Positions 17,719 through 26,281 of a stretch of 64,000 nt of DNA are shown here, piece by piece (the stretch's first letter is position 1; the number at the start of each line of letters is the position of its first letter). Below the pieces are notes generated by a model, which had not been told where the DNA came from, did no database searches, and worked only from the letters and a program-made list of their open reading frames with translations. Made by a program: the position numbers and the translations under genes. Source of the DNA: Ectopseudomonas mendocina (GTDB taxonomy: Bacteria > Pseudomonadota > Gammaproteobacteria > Pseudomonadales > Pseudomonadaceae); NCBI RefSeq assembly GCF_008041835.1, contig NZ_VRYE01000011.1, forward strand, positions 124,001 through 188,000, given 5' to 3'.

Positions 17719-18375
17719 CTAGCGGCGGATCAGCCGAAAGACGTGCTCATCCACTGCCGTCAGACCGCTGTCAATGAAACGCGGATTGCCCGTCAGCACA
17801 TCCTTTTCCTCGACCTTGTGCAGCGTCCAGCCATCTGCAAAGTGCTGCTCCACCTCGGTGTCAGCGACCGAGAATGGCGGACCATCCATTTTCGCCTGAT
17901 CGTAAACCAGCGTAACCAGCAATCCCTGACAGGCAACGGGCACTATCGCCTGCAGATGGGCGACATAACGCTCGCGCATCGACGGCGGCAGCGCGATCAG
18001 GGCCGCCCGGTCATAAAAGGCCTGGCACCCGGCGACATCCGCATGACTCAGGGCGAAGAAATCGCCACACAGAATCTGCAACTCACCCGCCTGATAGACC
18101 TTGAACGCCCCGCGCTGTGACACCTGCGGCTGCACATCACGCTCGTTGAAGAAATCCTCCACGGCCCGCTCGGCCAGCTCGACACCAATGACCGGGTGGC
18201 CCTGCTCCGCCAGCCAGACCATGTCCAGGCTCTTGCCACACAGCGGCACCAGCACCGCCGCGCCTTTTGCCAGGCCAAGCGCAGACCAGTGACGACGCAG
18301 GTAACCGTTGACCTTCTCCTGATGGAAACCGATTTGATTGCGCGCCCAGCGCTCCTGCCAGAAAGCATCGCGCAT
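17719..18375 (-). CDS. tpm: Thiopurine S-methyltransferase
   Basis: SAM-dependent methyltransferase of 218 residues, the bacterial TPMT family linked in pseudomonads to selenite/tellurite and thiol methylation. It has the N-terminus [15 protein letters not shown], the SAM-binding motif [20 protein letters not shown] with [13 protein letters not shown], and the conserved [16 protein letters not shown]. Length is normal. It converges on htpX across the interrupted terminator. The IS remnants begin about 30 bases upstream of its start codon and may have replaced its original promoter. Confidence 0.94.
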   Translation of the reverse strand: MRDAFWQERWARNQIGFHQEKVNGYLRRHWSALGLAKGAAVLVPLCGKSLDMVWLAEQGHPVIGVELAERAVEDFFNERDVQPQVSQRGAFKVYQAGELQILCGDFFALSHADVAGCQAFYDRAALIALPPSMRERYVAHLQAIVPVACQGLLVTLVYDQAKMDGPPFSVADTEVEQHFADGWTLHKVEEKDVLTGNPRFIDSGLTAVDEHVFRLIRR

Positions 18376-18404
18376 CTCTTATCTCCTCACCTAAACTGAA
18401 AAGG

Positions 18405-18640
18405 CTATGTCTGAGTTAACTGTTGCATATCCCTATACCCCAACGCCTCTTTCAAGCAAATCAATGGGTTGAGCTGTGTTTTGTAGCGCTCAAGCAGGCG
18501 GCGCCAGCCCAGATAGTTCGTTAGGTACTTGGTGGCCACACCATGAAAAGGAATCATCCAGCTCTTGAGTCGGCTGTCGTAAGCATTCACGTTCTGGATG
18601 TGGAAAGCACCATCAACCCGTCGATTCTGGCTCGGGTTAG
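18405..18640 (-). mobile_element. C-terminal remnant of an IS1595-family (ISXO2-like) transposase
   Basis: The minus frame reads [38 protein letters not shown] and ends at a stop at 18405. This is the C-terminal end of an IS1595/ISXO2 DDE transposase, about 75 residues of an enzyme of about 300. Everything upstream of the HIQNVNAY motif has been lost and replaced by the adjoining IS5/IS1182 material. It is not functional. Confidence 0.75.
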
Positions 18641-19071
18641 GGCCTGTTAACACAACCTCAGTCCGTCAACGATCAGGGCAAAAATAACGAAGCCGATGAA
18701 CATGACATCGAGCTTTTCAAAGCGGGAGAAAATTCTGCGAAATCCTTTCAAGCGCCGAAACAGACGCTCTTCCTCATTTCGGCGCTTATAGATTTCTCGG
18801 TCATATTCCCAGGGATTGATGCGAGTCCTCAGCGGAGGAACCACTGGGATAAAGCCCAGGTCCAGCGCAAGCTGACGGGTTTCGTTGCCCTCGTAAGCAC
18901 GATCCATCAGCAGATGATCCTCCGGTAGCAGCTCCTCCAATGTGGGAGGAAACAGGCTGCTTTGCTGACGACCTTCGCCCTGGATGTAGCCCATAAACGA
19001 CAATGCCCCCATCAACTGATGGAGGCATTGTCTTCAGCTTGCTCTCAGACTGCTAGGTTTTCACACAGTCT
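18641..19071 (-). mobile_element. Chimeric IS remnant: IS1182-type N-terminus fused to IS5-type C-terminus
   Basis: An open frame of 122 codons (18647-19015) begins with IS1182-type sequence (MGYIQGEGRQQSSLFPPTLE, ATG about 18994). Near 18914 it changes without a frame break to the C-terminal catalytic part of an IS5-family transposase (LLMDRAYEGNETRQLALDLG, RNEEERLFRRLKGFRRIFSR, FEKLDVMFIGFVIFALI). The shared residues DHL at the join suggest recombination or deletion at microhomology. GGCCTGTTAACACAAC at 18641-18656 may be the IS5 terminal repeat. A CAGACTG...CAGTCTG inverted repeat at 19044-19071 may be an IS1182 end. No intact transposase is present. Confidence 0.72.
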
Positions 19072-19097
19072 GTTTCGGGCCGTTTCTGCATCCGTGG

Positions 19098-19165
19098 GGT
19101 GCGCCGTGCGCACCGGGGACACTCCGCTTAAGCGGTGCGCATGGCCTGGGCGGCCCCGCGACACC
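19098..19165. repeat. GTAGGGTG-type palindromic repeat downstream of the fad genes
   Basis: Contains GGTGCGC-CGT-GCGCACC (19098-19114), the palindrome CCGCTTAAGCGG (19124-19135) and, read on the minus strand, an opening GTAGGGTG. This is the style of small dispersed intergenic palindrome common in pseudomonads. It may double as a transcription end for the fad operon. Confidence 0.5.
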
Positions 19166-19176
19166 CTACAAGGGCT

Positions 19177-21321
19177 TCAGAACGTTTCGCCCTTGGCGGC
19201 CTTGTCCAGCAACAGCGCAGGCGGCAGGAAACGCTCGCCATACTGCTCGGCCAGGTACTGCGCACGGGCGACGAAGTCCTTCACACCGTACTGGTTGATG
19301 AACTGCAACGCGCCGCCGGTCCAGGCGGCGAAGCCGATACCGAAGATCGAGCCGATATTGGCGTCGGCCACCGACTTCAGCACACCCTCCTCCACGCAGC
19401 GCACCGTCTCGATAGCCTGGATGAACAGGATGCGGTCGCGTACGTCCTCCTGCGAGATCTGCGCATCGGCCTTCTCGAAACGTGCCTTGAGCTCAGGCCA
19501 CAGGTGCTTCTTACCTCCTACTGGGTAGTCGTAGAAGCCCATGCCCGCCGCTTTGCCCGGACGCTTGTACTCATTGAGCATCAGGTCGATGACCGCAAAG
19601 GCCGGGTGTTCTGGAATGGATTTGCCCTCGGCGGCCAGATCCGAGAGGGTCTGCTGGCGGATGTGGTTCATCAGGCTCATAGACACTTCGTCGCTGATCG
19701 CCAGCGGGCCGACCGGCATGCCGGCCTTGCGCGCCTCGTTCTCGATCATCGCGGCGCTGACGCCCTCACCGAGCATGGCCAGGCCTTCGTTGGTGAAGGT
19801 GCCGAACACCCGCGAGGTAAAGAAGCCGCGACTGTCGTTGACTACGATAGGCGTCTTCTTGATCTGCATGACGTAGTCGAAGCCGCGCGCCAGCGTTTCA
19901 TCGCTGGTCTGCTCACCGCGAATGATTTCCACCAGCGGCATCTTGTCCACCGGGCTGAAGAAGTGCAGGCCGATGAATTTCTCCGGCTTGGCCACGGCGG
20001 TGGCCAGACCGGTGATCGGCAGCGTCGAGGTGTTGGAGGCAATCACTGCGTCACTCAGCGCGGCGGCTTCGGCAGCGGCTGTGACCTTGCCCTTGAGCGC
20101 ACGATCCTCGAATACGGCCTCGATGATCAGGTCGCAGCCGGCGAAATCCGCCTCGCTATCGGTGGCCTTGATCAATGCCAGGAAAGCCTCGCGCTGCTCG
20201 GCCGTCATGTGGCCCTTGGCGACTTTCTTGTCCAGCAGCTTGGCCGAGTAGCTCTTGCCCTTCTCCGCCGCTTCGATGGATACATCCTTGAGCACCACCT
20301 CGATACCGGCAGCCGCCGACACATAGGCGATACCGGCGCCCATCATGCCAGCGCCGAGCACGCCGACCTTCTTCGTCTGGGTTTTCGGATAGCCCTGTGG
20401 GCGCGAGCCGCCAGCATTGATTTCGTTGAGCTGGAACCAGAAGGTGCCGATCATGTTCTTCGCCACCTGGCCGGTGGTCAGCTCGGTGAAGTAGCGCGCC
20501 TCGATGATCTGCGCGGTATCGAAGTCGACCTGCGCACCCTCGACAGCCGCGCACATGATCTTCTCCGGCGCCGGGAAGCAGCCCTTGGTCTTGTCGCGCA
20601 GCACGCTCGGGGCTATGGCCAGCATCTGCGCCACGTTGGGCGAGCTGGGCGTGCCGCCGGGGATCTTGTAGCCCTGCACGTCCCACGGTTGCTTGGCGGC
20701 CGGGTTGGCGACGATCCAGGCGCGGGCCTTGGCCAGCATGTCGTCGCGGTCGCTGGCCAGCTCATGGATCAGACCGGCCTTGAGCGCTGCGTCCGGGCGC
20801 ACCTTCTTGCCTTCGGCCAGATACGGCAGGGCTTTCTCCAGGCCGAGCAGGCGTACCATGCGCACCACCCCGCCACCGCCCGGCAACAGGCCGAGGGTGA
20901 CTTCCGGCAAACCGAGCTGCACGTGGCTTTCGTTCAGGGCGATACGGTGATGACAGGCCAGGGCGATTTCCCAGCCGCCCCCCAGCGCCGCACCGTTGAT
21001 GGCGGCGACCACGGGCTTGCCGAGAGTTTCCAGGCGGCGTAGCTGACCCTTGATTTTCAGGATCATCTCGTAAAAACCCTGGGCCTCGGACCGGGTGACC
21101 TTGATCAGCTCGTTGAGGTCGCCGCCAGCGAAGAAGGTCTTCTTTGCCGACGTGACGATCACCCCAGCAAGCGAATCCTTTTCCGCTTCCAGACGATCGA
21201 CGATCTGGCCCATGGCTTCGCGGTATACCGCGTTCATGGTGTTGGCGCTCTGGCCGGGCATGTCCATGGTCAGGACGACGATATTGTCCTGGCCTTTTTC
21301 GTAACGGATGGCGTCTGTCAT
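19177..21321 (-). CDS. Fatty-acid oxidation multifunctional protein (enoyl-CoA hydratase/3-hydroxyacyl-CoA dehydrogenase)
   Basis: FadB/FadJ-like bifunctional beta-oxidation enzyme of 714 residues. The N-terminal crotonase half has the oxyanion-hole stretches FFAGGDLNELIK and AINGAALGGGWEIALACHHR and the acid residues in LGLPEVTLGLLPGGGG. The C-terminal half has the NAD motif VGVLGAGMMGAGIAYVSA and the 3-hydroxyacyl-CoA dehydrogenase signature around HFFSPVDKMPLVEIIRG. The start MTDAIRYEKGQ at 21321 is preceded by GAAGTGA; an upstream in-frame codon at 21366 adds 15 unlikely residues. It is co-directional with the thiolase upstream. It resembles PA1737 rather than canonical fadB. Confidence 0.93.
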   Translation of the reverse strand: MTDAIRYEKGQDNIVVLTMDMPGQSANTMNAVYREAMGQIVDRLEAEKDSLAGVIVTSAKKTFFAGGDLNELIKVTRSEAQGFYEMILKIKGQLRRLETLGKPVVAAINGAALGGGWEIALACHHRIALNESHVQLGLPEVTLGLLPGGGGVVRMVRLLGLEKALPYLAEGKKVRPDAALKAGLIHELASDRDDMLAKARAWIVANPAAKQPWDVQGYKIPGGTPSSPNVAQMLAIAPSVLRDKTKGCFPAPEKIMCAAVEGAQVDFDTAQIIEARYFTELTTGQVAKNMIGTFWFQLNEINAGGSRPQGYPKTQTKKVGVLGAGMMGAGIAYVSAAAGIEVVLKDVSIEAAEKGKSYSAKLLDKKVAKGHMTAEQREAFLALIKATDSEADFAGCDLIIEAVFEDRALKGKVTAAAEAAALSDAVIASNTSTLPITGLATAVAKPEKFIGLHFFSPVDKMPLVEIIRGEQTSDETLARGFDYVMQIKKTPIVVNDSRGFFTSRVFGTFTNEGLAMLGEGVSAAMIENEARKAGMPVGPLAISDEVSMSLMNHIRQQTLSDLAAEGKSIPEHPAFAVIDLMLNEYKRPGKAAGMGFYDYPVGGKKHLWPELKARFEKADAQISQEDVRDRILFIQAIETVRCVEEGVLKSVADANIGSIFGIGFAAWTGGALQFINQYGVKDFVARAQYLAEQYGERFLPPALLLDKAAKGETF

Positions 21322-21483
21322 TTCATTCACTTCCCAGATGTTCGGGGAGCGCTTCAGGGGCGTCACGAGCGAAGGTCAGGCTAGGCGGAAATCATTCGGA
21401 AAGCGGAGTTTGCTGTAGCAAATGAGCATTTCCGGAGGATTTCCAACGCGGCATGGCCGAGCGCAGTAGCCCGTGATAGCTCC

Positions 21484-22689
21484 TTAAATACGTTCGATAA
21501 TCGTCGCTATACCCATGCCGCCGCCGACACACAATGTGGCCAGGCCGTAGCGCAGCTGACGTTTTTCCAGCTCGTCGAGCAGCGTGCCGAGAATGGCGCA
21601 GCCAGTGGCGCCGAGCGGATGGCCCATGGCGATGGAGCCGCCATTGACGTTGACCTTATCCTCGCTGACGCCCATGTCTTTCATGAACTTCATCACCACC
21701 GAGGCGAAGGCCTCATTGACCTCGAACAGGTCGATGTCGTCGATGGACAGCCCCGCCTTGGCCAGCGCCTTGCGCGTGGCCGGTGCCGGGCCGGTGAGCA
21801 TGATGGTCGGATCAGTGCTGGTCACTGCCGCCGCGACGATGCGCGCGCGTGGCTTCAGCCCCAGCTCCTTGCCCTTGGCCTCGGAGCCGATCAGCATCAG
21901 CGCCGCGCCATCGACGATGCCCGAACTGTTGCCGGGCGTGTGCACGTGCTCGATACGCTCGACATGGCTGTAGACGCGCAGCGCGGTGGAGTCGAAGCCC
22001 ATCTGTCCCATCATCTCGAAGCTCGGCTTGAGCTTGCCGAGGCCTTCCAGGGTCGAATCGCCGCGAATGAACTCGTCATGATCGAGCAGCACGATGCCGT
22101 TCTGGTCGGTCACCGGAATCAGTGACCTGGCGAACGAGCCATCAGCACTGGCGCGTGCCGCCTTCTGCTGCGAGCGCAGGGCGAAGGCATCGACATCCGC
22201 GCGACTGAAACCCTCCAGGGTGGCGATCAGATCGGCGCCAATGCCCTGCGGCACGAAATTGCTGTGCATATTGGTCTCAGGGTCCATGACCCAGGCACCG
22301 CCGTCGGAGCCCATGGGCACGCGCGACATGGATTCCATACCGCCGACCACCACCAGATCTTCGAAGCCGGAGCGCACCTTCATCGCCCCCAGGTTCACCG
22401 CCTCCAACCCAGACGCACAGAAACGGTTGAGCTGCACGCCGGCGACGCTGACGTCCCAGTCCGCGACCATGGCAGCGGTCTTGGCGATATCGGCACCTTG
22501 ATCGCCCACCGGCGTCACGCAACCGAGAACGATGTCATCCACCTGGCTGGTATCCAGGCCGTTGCGGGCTTGCAGGGCATTGAGCAGGCCGGCGACTAGC
22601 TGGACGGGCTTGACGCTGTACAACGCGCCATCCTTCTTGCCCTTGCCACGGGGCGTACGCAGTGCATCGAAAATATAGGCTTCGGTCAT
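21484..22689 (-). CDS. Acetyl-CoA C-acetyltransferase (thiolase)
   Basis: Thiolase of 401 residues that would complete the beta-oxidation cycle together with the multifunctional protein downstream. The acyl-accepting cysteine is C91 in [12 protein letters not shown]. The second active-site motifs are [17 protein letters not shown] and the C-terminal [14 protein letters not shown]. It resembles the PA1736 type, usually paired with a PA1737-like gene. The gap to the next gene is 162 bases. Chain-length preference cannot be read from sequence. Confidence 0.92.
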   Translation of the reverse strand: MTEAYIFDALRTPRGKGKKDGALYSVKPVQLVAGLLNALQARNGLDTSQVDDIVLGCVTPVGDQGADIAKTAAMVADWDVSVAGVQLNRFCASGLEAVNLGAMKVRSGFEDLVVVGGMESMSRVPMGSDGGAWVMDPETNMHSNFVPQGIGADLIATLEGFSRADVDAFALRSQQKAARASADGSFARSLIPVTDQNGIVLLDHDEFIRGDSTLEGLGKLKPSFEMMGQMGFDSTALRVYSHVERIEHVHTPGNSSGIVDGAALMLIGSEAKGKELGLKPRARIVAAAVTSTDPTIMLTGPAPATRKALAKAGLSIDDIDLFEVNEAFASVVMKFMKDMGVSEDKVNVNGGSIAMGHPLGATGCAILGTLLDELEKRQLRYGLATLCVGGGMGIATIIERI

Positions 22690-23277
22690 GGCGTCCTCGA
22701 GAGCTGGTGCAGCGCTGGCGACAAAATACGGCCACCGCGCGGGTTCTTGTTGCGACTTGTCTACCTTAACGCCGGGGCATCTGGGCTCAATGACCTAAGC
22801 GCTCAGCACCATTGACCACTGAGCTCAGACGAACGGTCGTTTGACCTTCGGGAGGCGCTGAAAACGAAGCAGGCTGTCTGCCTCAAGCCCCACTACGGGA
22901 TGGCCAGAAGCCATGCATAGCCTGAAGTTCTAACCACGGCCCATTAGCAACCAAGTCATCTAAAGGAACAGTGATGCCAGCCCTAGAGTTAATCGTGTTC
23001 CCGCCATCGAACGGGCACAGGGAGCCGCTGCCGGGACATGCCGGAGCGGCGAATCAGAAAGACGCCCAGGTGTGACGTAACGGCCTGCCAGACAGTGCGG
23101 CAGCCCCCAACGACACCCATAACAACAAAAGGCATGCGGCCATGTTGAAACAGCCGAAATACCGCCAGGCTGGAGTTATCCTTTTCGCCACAGCGGTCAT
23201 CCTGATCCTTCCCAACCTGACCCGTCTGGTCAGTTGATTCCCACTGTCCCCGCAACTGCGCAGACGCCGTAGCGCGC
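22690..23277. other. Intergenic region of 588 bases between the thiolase and AEC transporter genes
   Basis: No conserved gene was recognised. It holds the upstream region of the thiolase gene and, on the plus strand, a possible 31-codon membrane peptide (23142-23237). A 33-codon frame at about 22975 (MPALELIVFPPSNGHREPLP) has nothing to support it. The minus-strand frames here look like random GC-rich openings. Confidence 0.5.
23142..23237 (+). CDS. Possible 31-residue single-pass membrane peptide
   Basis: ATG 23142 opens a 31-codon frame with a basic start (MLKQPKYRQAG), one hydrophobic segment (VILFATAVILILPNL) and a short tail. AAAGG lies about 10 bases upstream. The composition is that of a bitopic small membrane protein, but no family is recognised and no neighbour supports it. 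Chance occurrence is quite possible. Confidence 0.25.
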   Translation: MLKQPKYRQAGVILFATAVILILPNLTRLVS

Positions 23278-24165
23278 TCAGCGCAGTGCGGGTATCCACC
23301 ACGCCAGCAACAGTGGAATCAGCACGAAGGCCAGCAGGGTCGAGCACAGCACCAGACTGGCGACTTGCTCAGGTGAACGGCCTGCGCGCACCGCGAACAG
23401 GTAATTGAACACCGCCACCGGCATCGACGATTGCAGCACCAGTACGGCATGCGCCAACGGCTGCAAGCCAATTGCCCAGCCGATGATCCAGCCCAGCGCC
23501 GCACCACAGAGAATGCGCAGCAATCCCAGCACCAGGCCGTTACCCAGGTGCTGCACGCGGATACTGGCCAGTGACACACCCAGCGTGATCAGCATCAGCG
23601 GGATGGTCATACCGCCCAACAGGTCGACGGTATTGGCCAGCCAGCGCGGCAATTCAACATCGAGAAACAGCACTGGCAACACCAGCGCCAGGCTGATCAT
23701 GATCGGGTTGAGCAACAGTCCCTTGACTGAAGCCGCTGCTCCGGAGAGCAGCATGCCGATGCTGAAATGCCCCACCGACAGCACCAGGAAAAACGCTACC
23801 GCCAATGCCAGGCCAGGCTCACCGAAGGCGAACAGCGCCATGGGCAGGCCCATGTTGCCCGAGTTCGGGAACAGGTAGGCTGGTACCAGCACTTTCCAGT
23901 CCAGGCCGAACAGACGACTCAGCAGCCAGCCGACCAGCCCCATGCATGAGGTCACCAGCACGCAGGCCAAGGCCATTTGCGAGAAGGCCCCAACATCCAG
24001 CTCGGCACGGCTCAGGGTAGACAGCACCAGGCAAGGCGTACCGACATTGAGCACCAGGCGCGCGATGAAATCAGTGGGGTACTGGTGACCGCTGCGCACC
24101 CAGCCGTAGCCGATGCCTGCCGCAATCAGTACCGGAGCCAGAACGGCGAACAACTCGGCTAACAT
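23278..24165 (-). CDS. AEC family transporter
   Basis: Inner-membrane transporter of 295 residues in the auxin-efflux-carrier family, with about ten helices. Visible features are FIARLVLNVGTPCLVLST, YLFPNSGNMGLPMALFAFGE (the asparagine-rich conserved helix) and SSMPVAVFNYLFAVRAG. Bacterial members move carboxylates such as malonate; the substrate here is unknown. It diverges from the rhodanese-cytochrome pair, with start codons about 95 bases apart. Confidence 0.88.
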   Translation of the reverse strand: MLAELFAVLAPVLIAAGIGYGWVRSGHQYPTDFIARLVLNVGTPCLVLSTLSRAELDVGAFSQMALACVLVTSCMGLVGWLLSRLFGLDWKVLVPAYLFPNSGNMGLPMALFAFGEPGLALAVAFFLVLSVGHFSIGMLLSGAAASVKGLLLNPIMISLALVLPVLFLDVELPRWLANTVDLLGGMTIPLMLITLGVSLASIRVQHLGNGLVLGLLRILCGAALGWIIGWAIGLQPLAHAVLVLQSSMPVAVFNYLFAVRAGRSPEQVASLVLCSTLLAFVLIPLLLAWWIPALR

Positions 24166-24259
24166 CTACTACCCCCGTCACGTCGAGCGCGGCATCCTAG
24201 ACTGCACAAAAGGCTCGGGCAATGATGCCGGGTCCTATCAATCCGCTCTGGGGTCTGCC

Positions 24260-24619
24260 ATGCGCCTGATTCTCCTGCTCACCAGCCTGTTCGCTCTGCT
24301 CACTGCCCATGCCGGTGAAATCGATCAGGCCGCCGCCATCTCCGCCTTGCAGCGCAGCGACAGCCTGCTGATCGACGTGCGTAGCGCCGAAGAGTTCGCA
24401 GAAGGTGCACTGCCCGGCGCCATCCGTATCGGCCATGAAGATATCGCCGCACAGATCGCCAGTGTCGCCCCGGACAAAGATCGCCCCCTGGTGCTCTACT
24501 GCCGCAGCGGTCGCCGCTCCGCCATCGCCCAGCAAAGCCTGGAGGAAATGGGCTACCGCCAGGTGATCAATGCCGGTGCCTATGACGAACTACGACCACT
24601 GCTGGAGCATCGCGAATGA
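24260..24619 (+). CDS. Exported rhodanese-like domain protein
   Basis: Periplasmic single-domain rhodanese of 119 residues. It has a signal peptide (MRLILLLTSLFALLTAHA), LLIDVRSAEEFAEGALPGAI and the active loop YCRSGRRSA with the catalytic cysteine. It would carry persulfide sulfur. Its stop overlaps the next start (ATGA), so it is coupled to the cytochrome c gene that follows, pointing to a shared periplasmic sulfur or redox role. Confidence 0.88.
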   Translation: MRLILLLTSLFALLTAHAGEIDQAAAISALQRSDSLLIDVRSAEEFAEGALPGAIRIGHEDIAAQIASVAPDKDRPLVLYCRSGRRSAIAQQSLEEMGYRQVINAGAYDELRPLLEHRE

Positions 24620-25422
24620 GAGCTGCCGTGCTGCTGACTTTGGTCATCCTGAGCGGCGTGGCCCAGGCGGCCGAGTTCGAGGTGCAACTCAACGATGGCC
24701 GACGCGCCTGGAGCAGCAGCGAACTGCTCGAGCACCCGCAAGCGCGCGATATCGAGATCATCGATGACGTCAGCTACAAGCGCACCATGCACTACCGCGC
24801 CGTGCCGATCAGTACGCTGCTGGAGGGTATCGAGCCCGGCGACCATCTCCAGGCCGTGGCCCTCGACGGTTTTGCCGCGGAACTGCCAGCCTCGATTCTC
24901 TTGGCCAAAGAAGGTGCAAAAGCCTGGCTGGCCATCGAAGATCCCGAGCATCCCTGGCCGCCGCTGGCACAGGGCAAACCCAGCGCGGGACCTTTCTACC
25001 TGGTCTGGACCGATCCTTCTGCCAGCCAGATCGGCCCCGAGCAGTGGCCCTTCCAGATCGCCCGGATTCGCCAACTGGCCCCGATCGAGCAGCGCTTCCC
25101 CGCCCTGCTGCCGGCAGCAGACGCCAGCGCCGAAGTCCGTGCCGGTTTCGCTGTCTATCAGAAAAACTGCATGGCCTGCCATCGACTCAATGGCGCGGGT
25201 GACTCCGAGTTCGGCCCCGACCTGAACATCCCGCACAACCCCACCGAGTACTTCAGCGGCGACTTCCTGCGCCAGTACATTCGTGACCCGCAGAGCCTGC
25301 GGCGCTGGCCGCAAGGGCGCATGCCTGGGTTTGGCGAGTCAGTTTTGCCACAGGCCGAACTGGAGCGATTAATCGCTTATCTGGGTCACATGGCCCAACG
25401 CAAGATCAATACGAACCTGTAG
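24616..25422 (+). CDS. Periplasmic protein with oxidoreductase-like N-terminal domain and C-terminal cytochrome c domain
   Basis: A 268-residue protein with signal peptide (MRAAVLLTLVILSGVAQAA). Residues about 20-160 resemble the small molybdopterin-binding (sulfite-oxidase-like) fold seen in haem-domain fusions: VQLNDGRRAWSSSELLEHPQ, VALDGFAAELPASIL, GPFYLVWTDP. Residues about 170-265 form a class I cytochrome c with CMACH at 185-189 and the distal methionine in GRMPGFGES. I see no obvious cysteine ligand for molybdenum in the first domain, so it may be structural. It is coupled to the rhodanese gene; the donor and substrate are unknown. Confidence 0.78.
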   Translation: MRAAVLLTLVILSGVAQAAEFEVQLNDGRRAWSSSELLEHPQARDIEIIDDVSYKRTMHYRAVPISTLLEGIEPGDHLQAVALDGFAAELPASILLAKEGAKAWLAIEDPEHPWPPLAQGKPSAGPFYLVWTDPSASQIGPEQWPFQIARIRQLAPIEQRFPALLPAADASAEVRAGFAVYQKNCMACHRLNGAGDSEFGPDLNIPHNPTEYFSGDFLRQYIRDPQSLRRWPQGRMPGFGESVLPQAELERLIAYLGHMAQRKINTNL

Positions 25423-25483
25423 AAGGGTTCGGGCGGGGGCGCATGGCGCACGCTACAAAAGGCCTATGGTGCCTCTTGACACA

Positions 25484-26281
25484 TCACTGCTGACGCACCT
25501 GCAGCAGTGGCGCCACCTGCACCTGCGCATGCATCTGCTCACAGCCACCACCACGGCGCATGCCACGTACCGGGCAGGCATCGAGGTAGTCCAGACCGAC
25601 TGCCAGCTTGAGATGGCGCTCAGGGCGCGCCAGGCAGTTGGTCACGTCGAAGCTGTACCAGGCATCGCCGCCCCAGGCCTCAGCCCAGGCGTGGCTGGCC
25701 AGGTGCTCGGCATCATCGGTGTAGAGATAGCCCGACACGTAACGCGCCGGCACGCCGAGGCTGCGCGCGCAGGCGAGGAAAGCGTGGGTGTGATCCTGGC
25801 AGACGCCACGACGACCGGCGAATGCTTCGGTTGCGCTGGTATCCACAGCGGTGATACCCGGCTGATAAGCGATATGGGCGTTGAGCGCATGCATCAGGTC
25901 GATCAGGCCAGTGCGGTCCGTGCGCGCCTTGCTCTGCTGCGCGGCAAACTCGCGGATGGCATCGTCGGCCTGGGTCAGGCGGGTGAAACGCAGGAACGGC
26001 AATGCCGACTGGCGCTCGTGCTCGGCCTCACAGGTCTCATCGATTTCAACCTGGCCACGGGCGCCGATAACGATGGACTCGTGCGGCTCGTCCAGGGTCA
26101 GCACGTGCAGGATGTTGCCGTAGGGATCGAGTTGGGCGTGCACCGGGCGCGGCAGGTCGAGCTGCCAGCTGAGCACCTGCTGGCGTTCGCTGTCGTGCGG
26201 GGTCAGGCGCAGGTACTGGATGCTCGCGCGCACCTGATCATCGTAACGGTAGGTGGTGTCATGACTGATCGAGAGTCTCAT
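25484..26281 (-). CDS. Transglutaminase-like cysteine protease family protein
   Basis: Cytoplasmic protein of 265 residues with an N-terminal beta domain (MRLSISHDTTYRYD, then IQYLRLTPHD) and a transglutaminase core. The triad is visible: C161 in RRGVCQDHTHAFL, H197 in SHAWAEAW and D212 in SFDVTN. Family members associate with ATP-grasp and alpha-E proteins in a predicted peptide-bond-forming and cleaving system. The start overlaps the alpha-E gene by 4 bases, so translation is coupled. It is the last gene of the operon. Confidence 0.9.
   Translation of the reverse strand: MRLSISHDTTYRYDDQVRASIQYLRLTPHDSERQQVLSWQLDLPRPVHAQLDPYGNILHVLTLDEPHESIVIGARGQVEIDETCEAEHERQSALPFLRFTRLTQADDAIREFAAQQSKARTDRTGLIDLMHALNAHIAYQPGITAVDTSATEAFAGRRGVCQDHTHAFLACARSLGVPARYVSGYLYTDDAEHLASHAWAEAWGGDAWYSFDVTNCLARPERHLKLAVGLDYLDACPVRGMRRGGGCEQMHAQVQVAPLLQVRQQ

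Noticed and set aside
19135-21042. 635-codon plus-strand frame opposite the fad multifunctional gene
   Set aside because: Antisense to a clear enzyme; no recognisable motifs.
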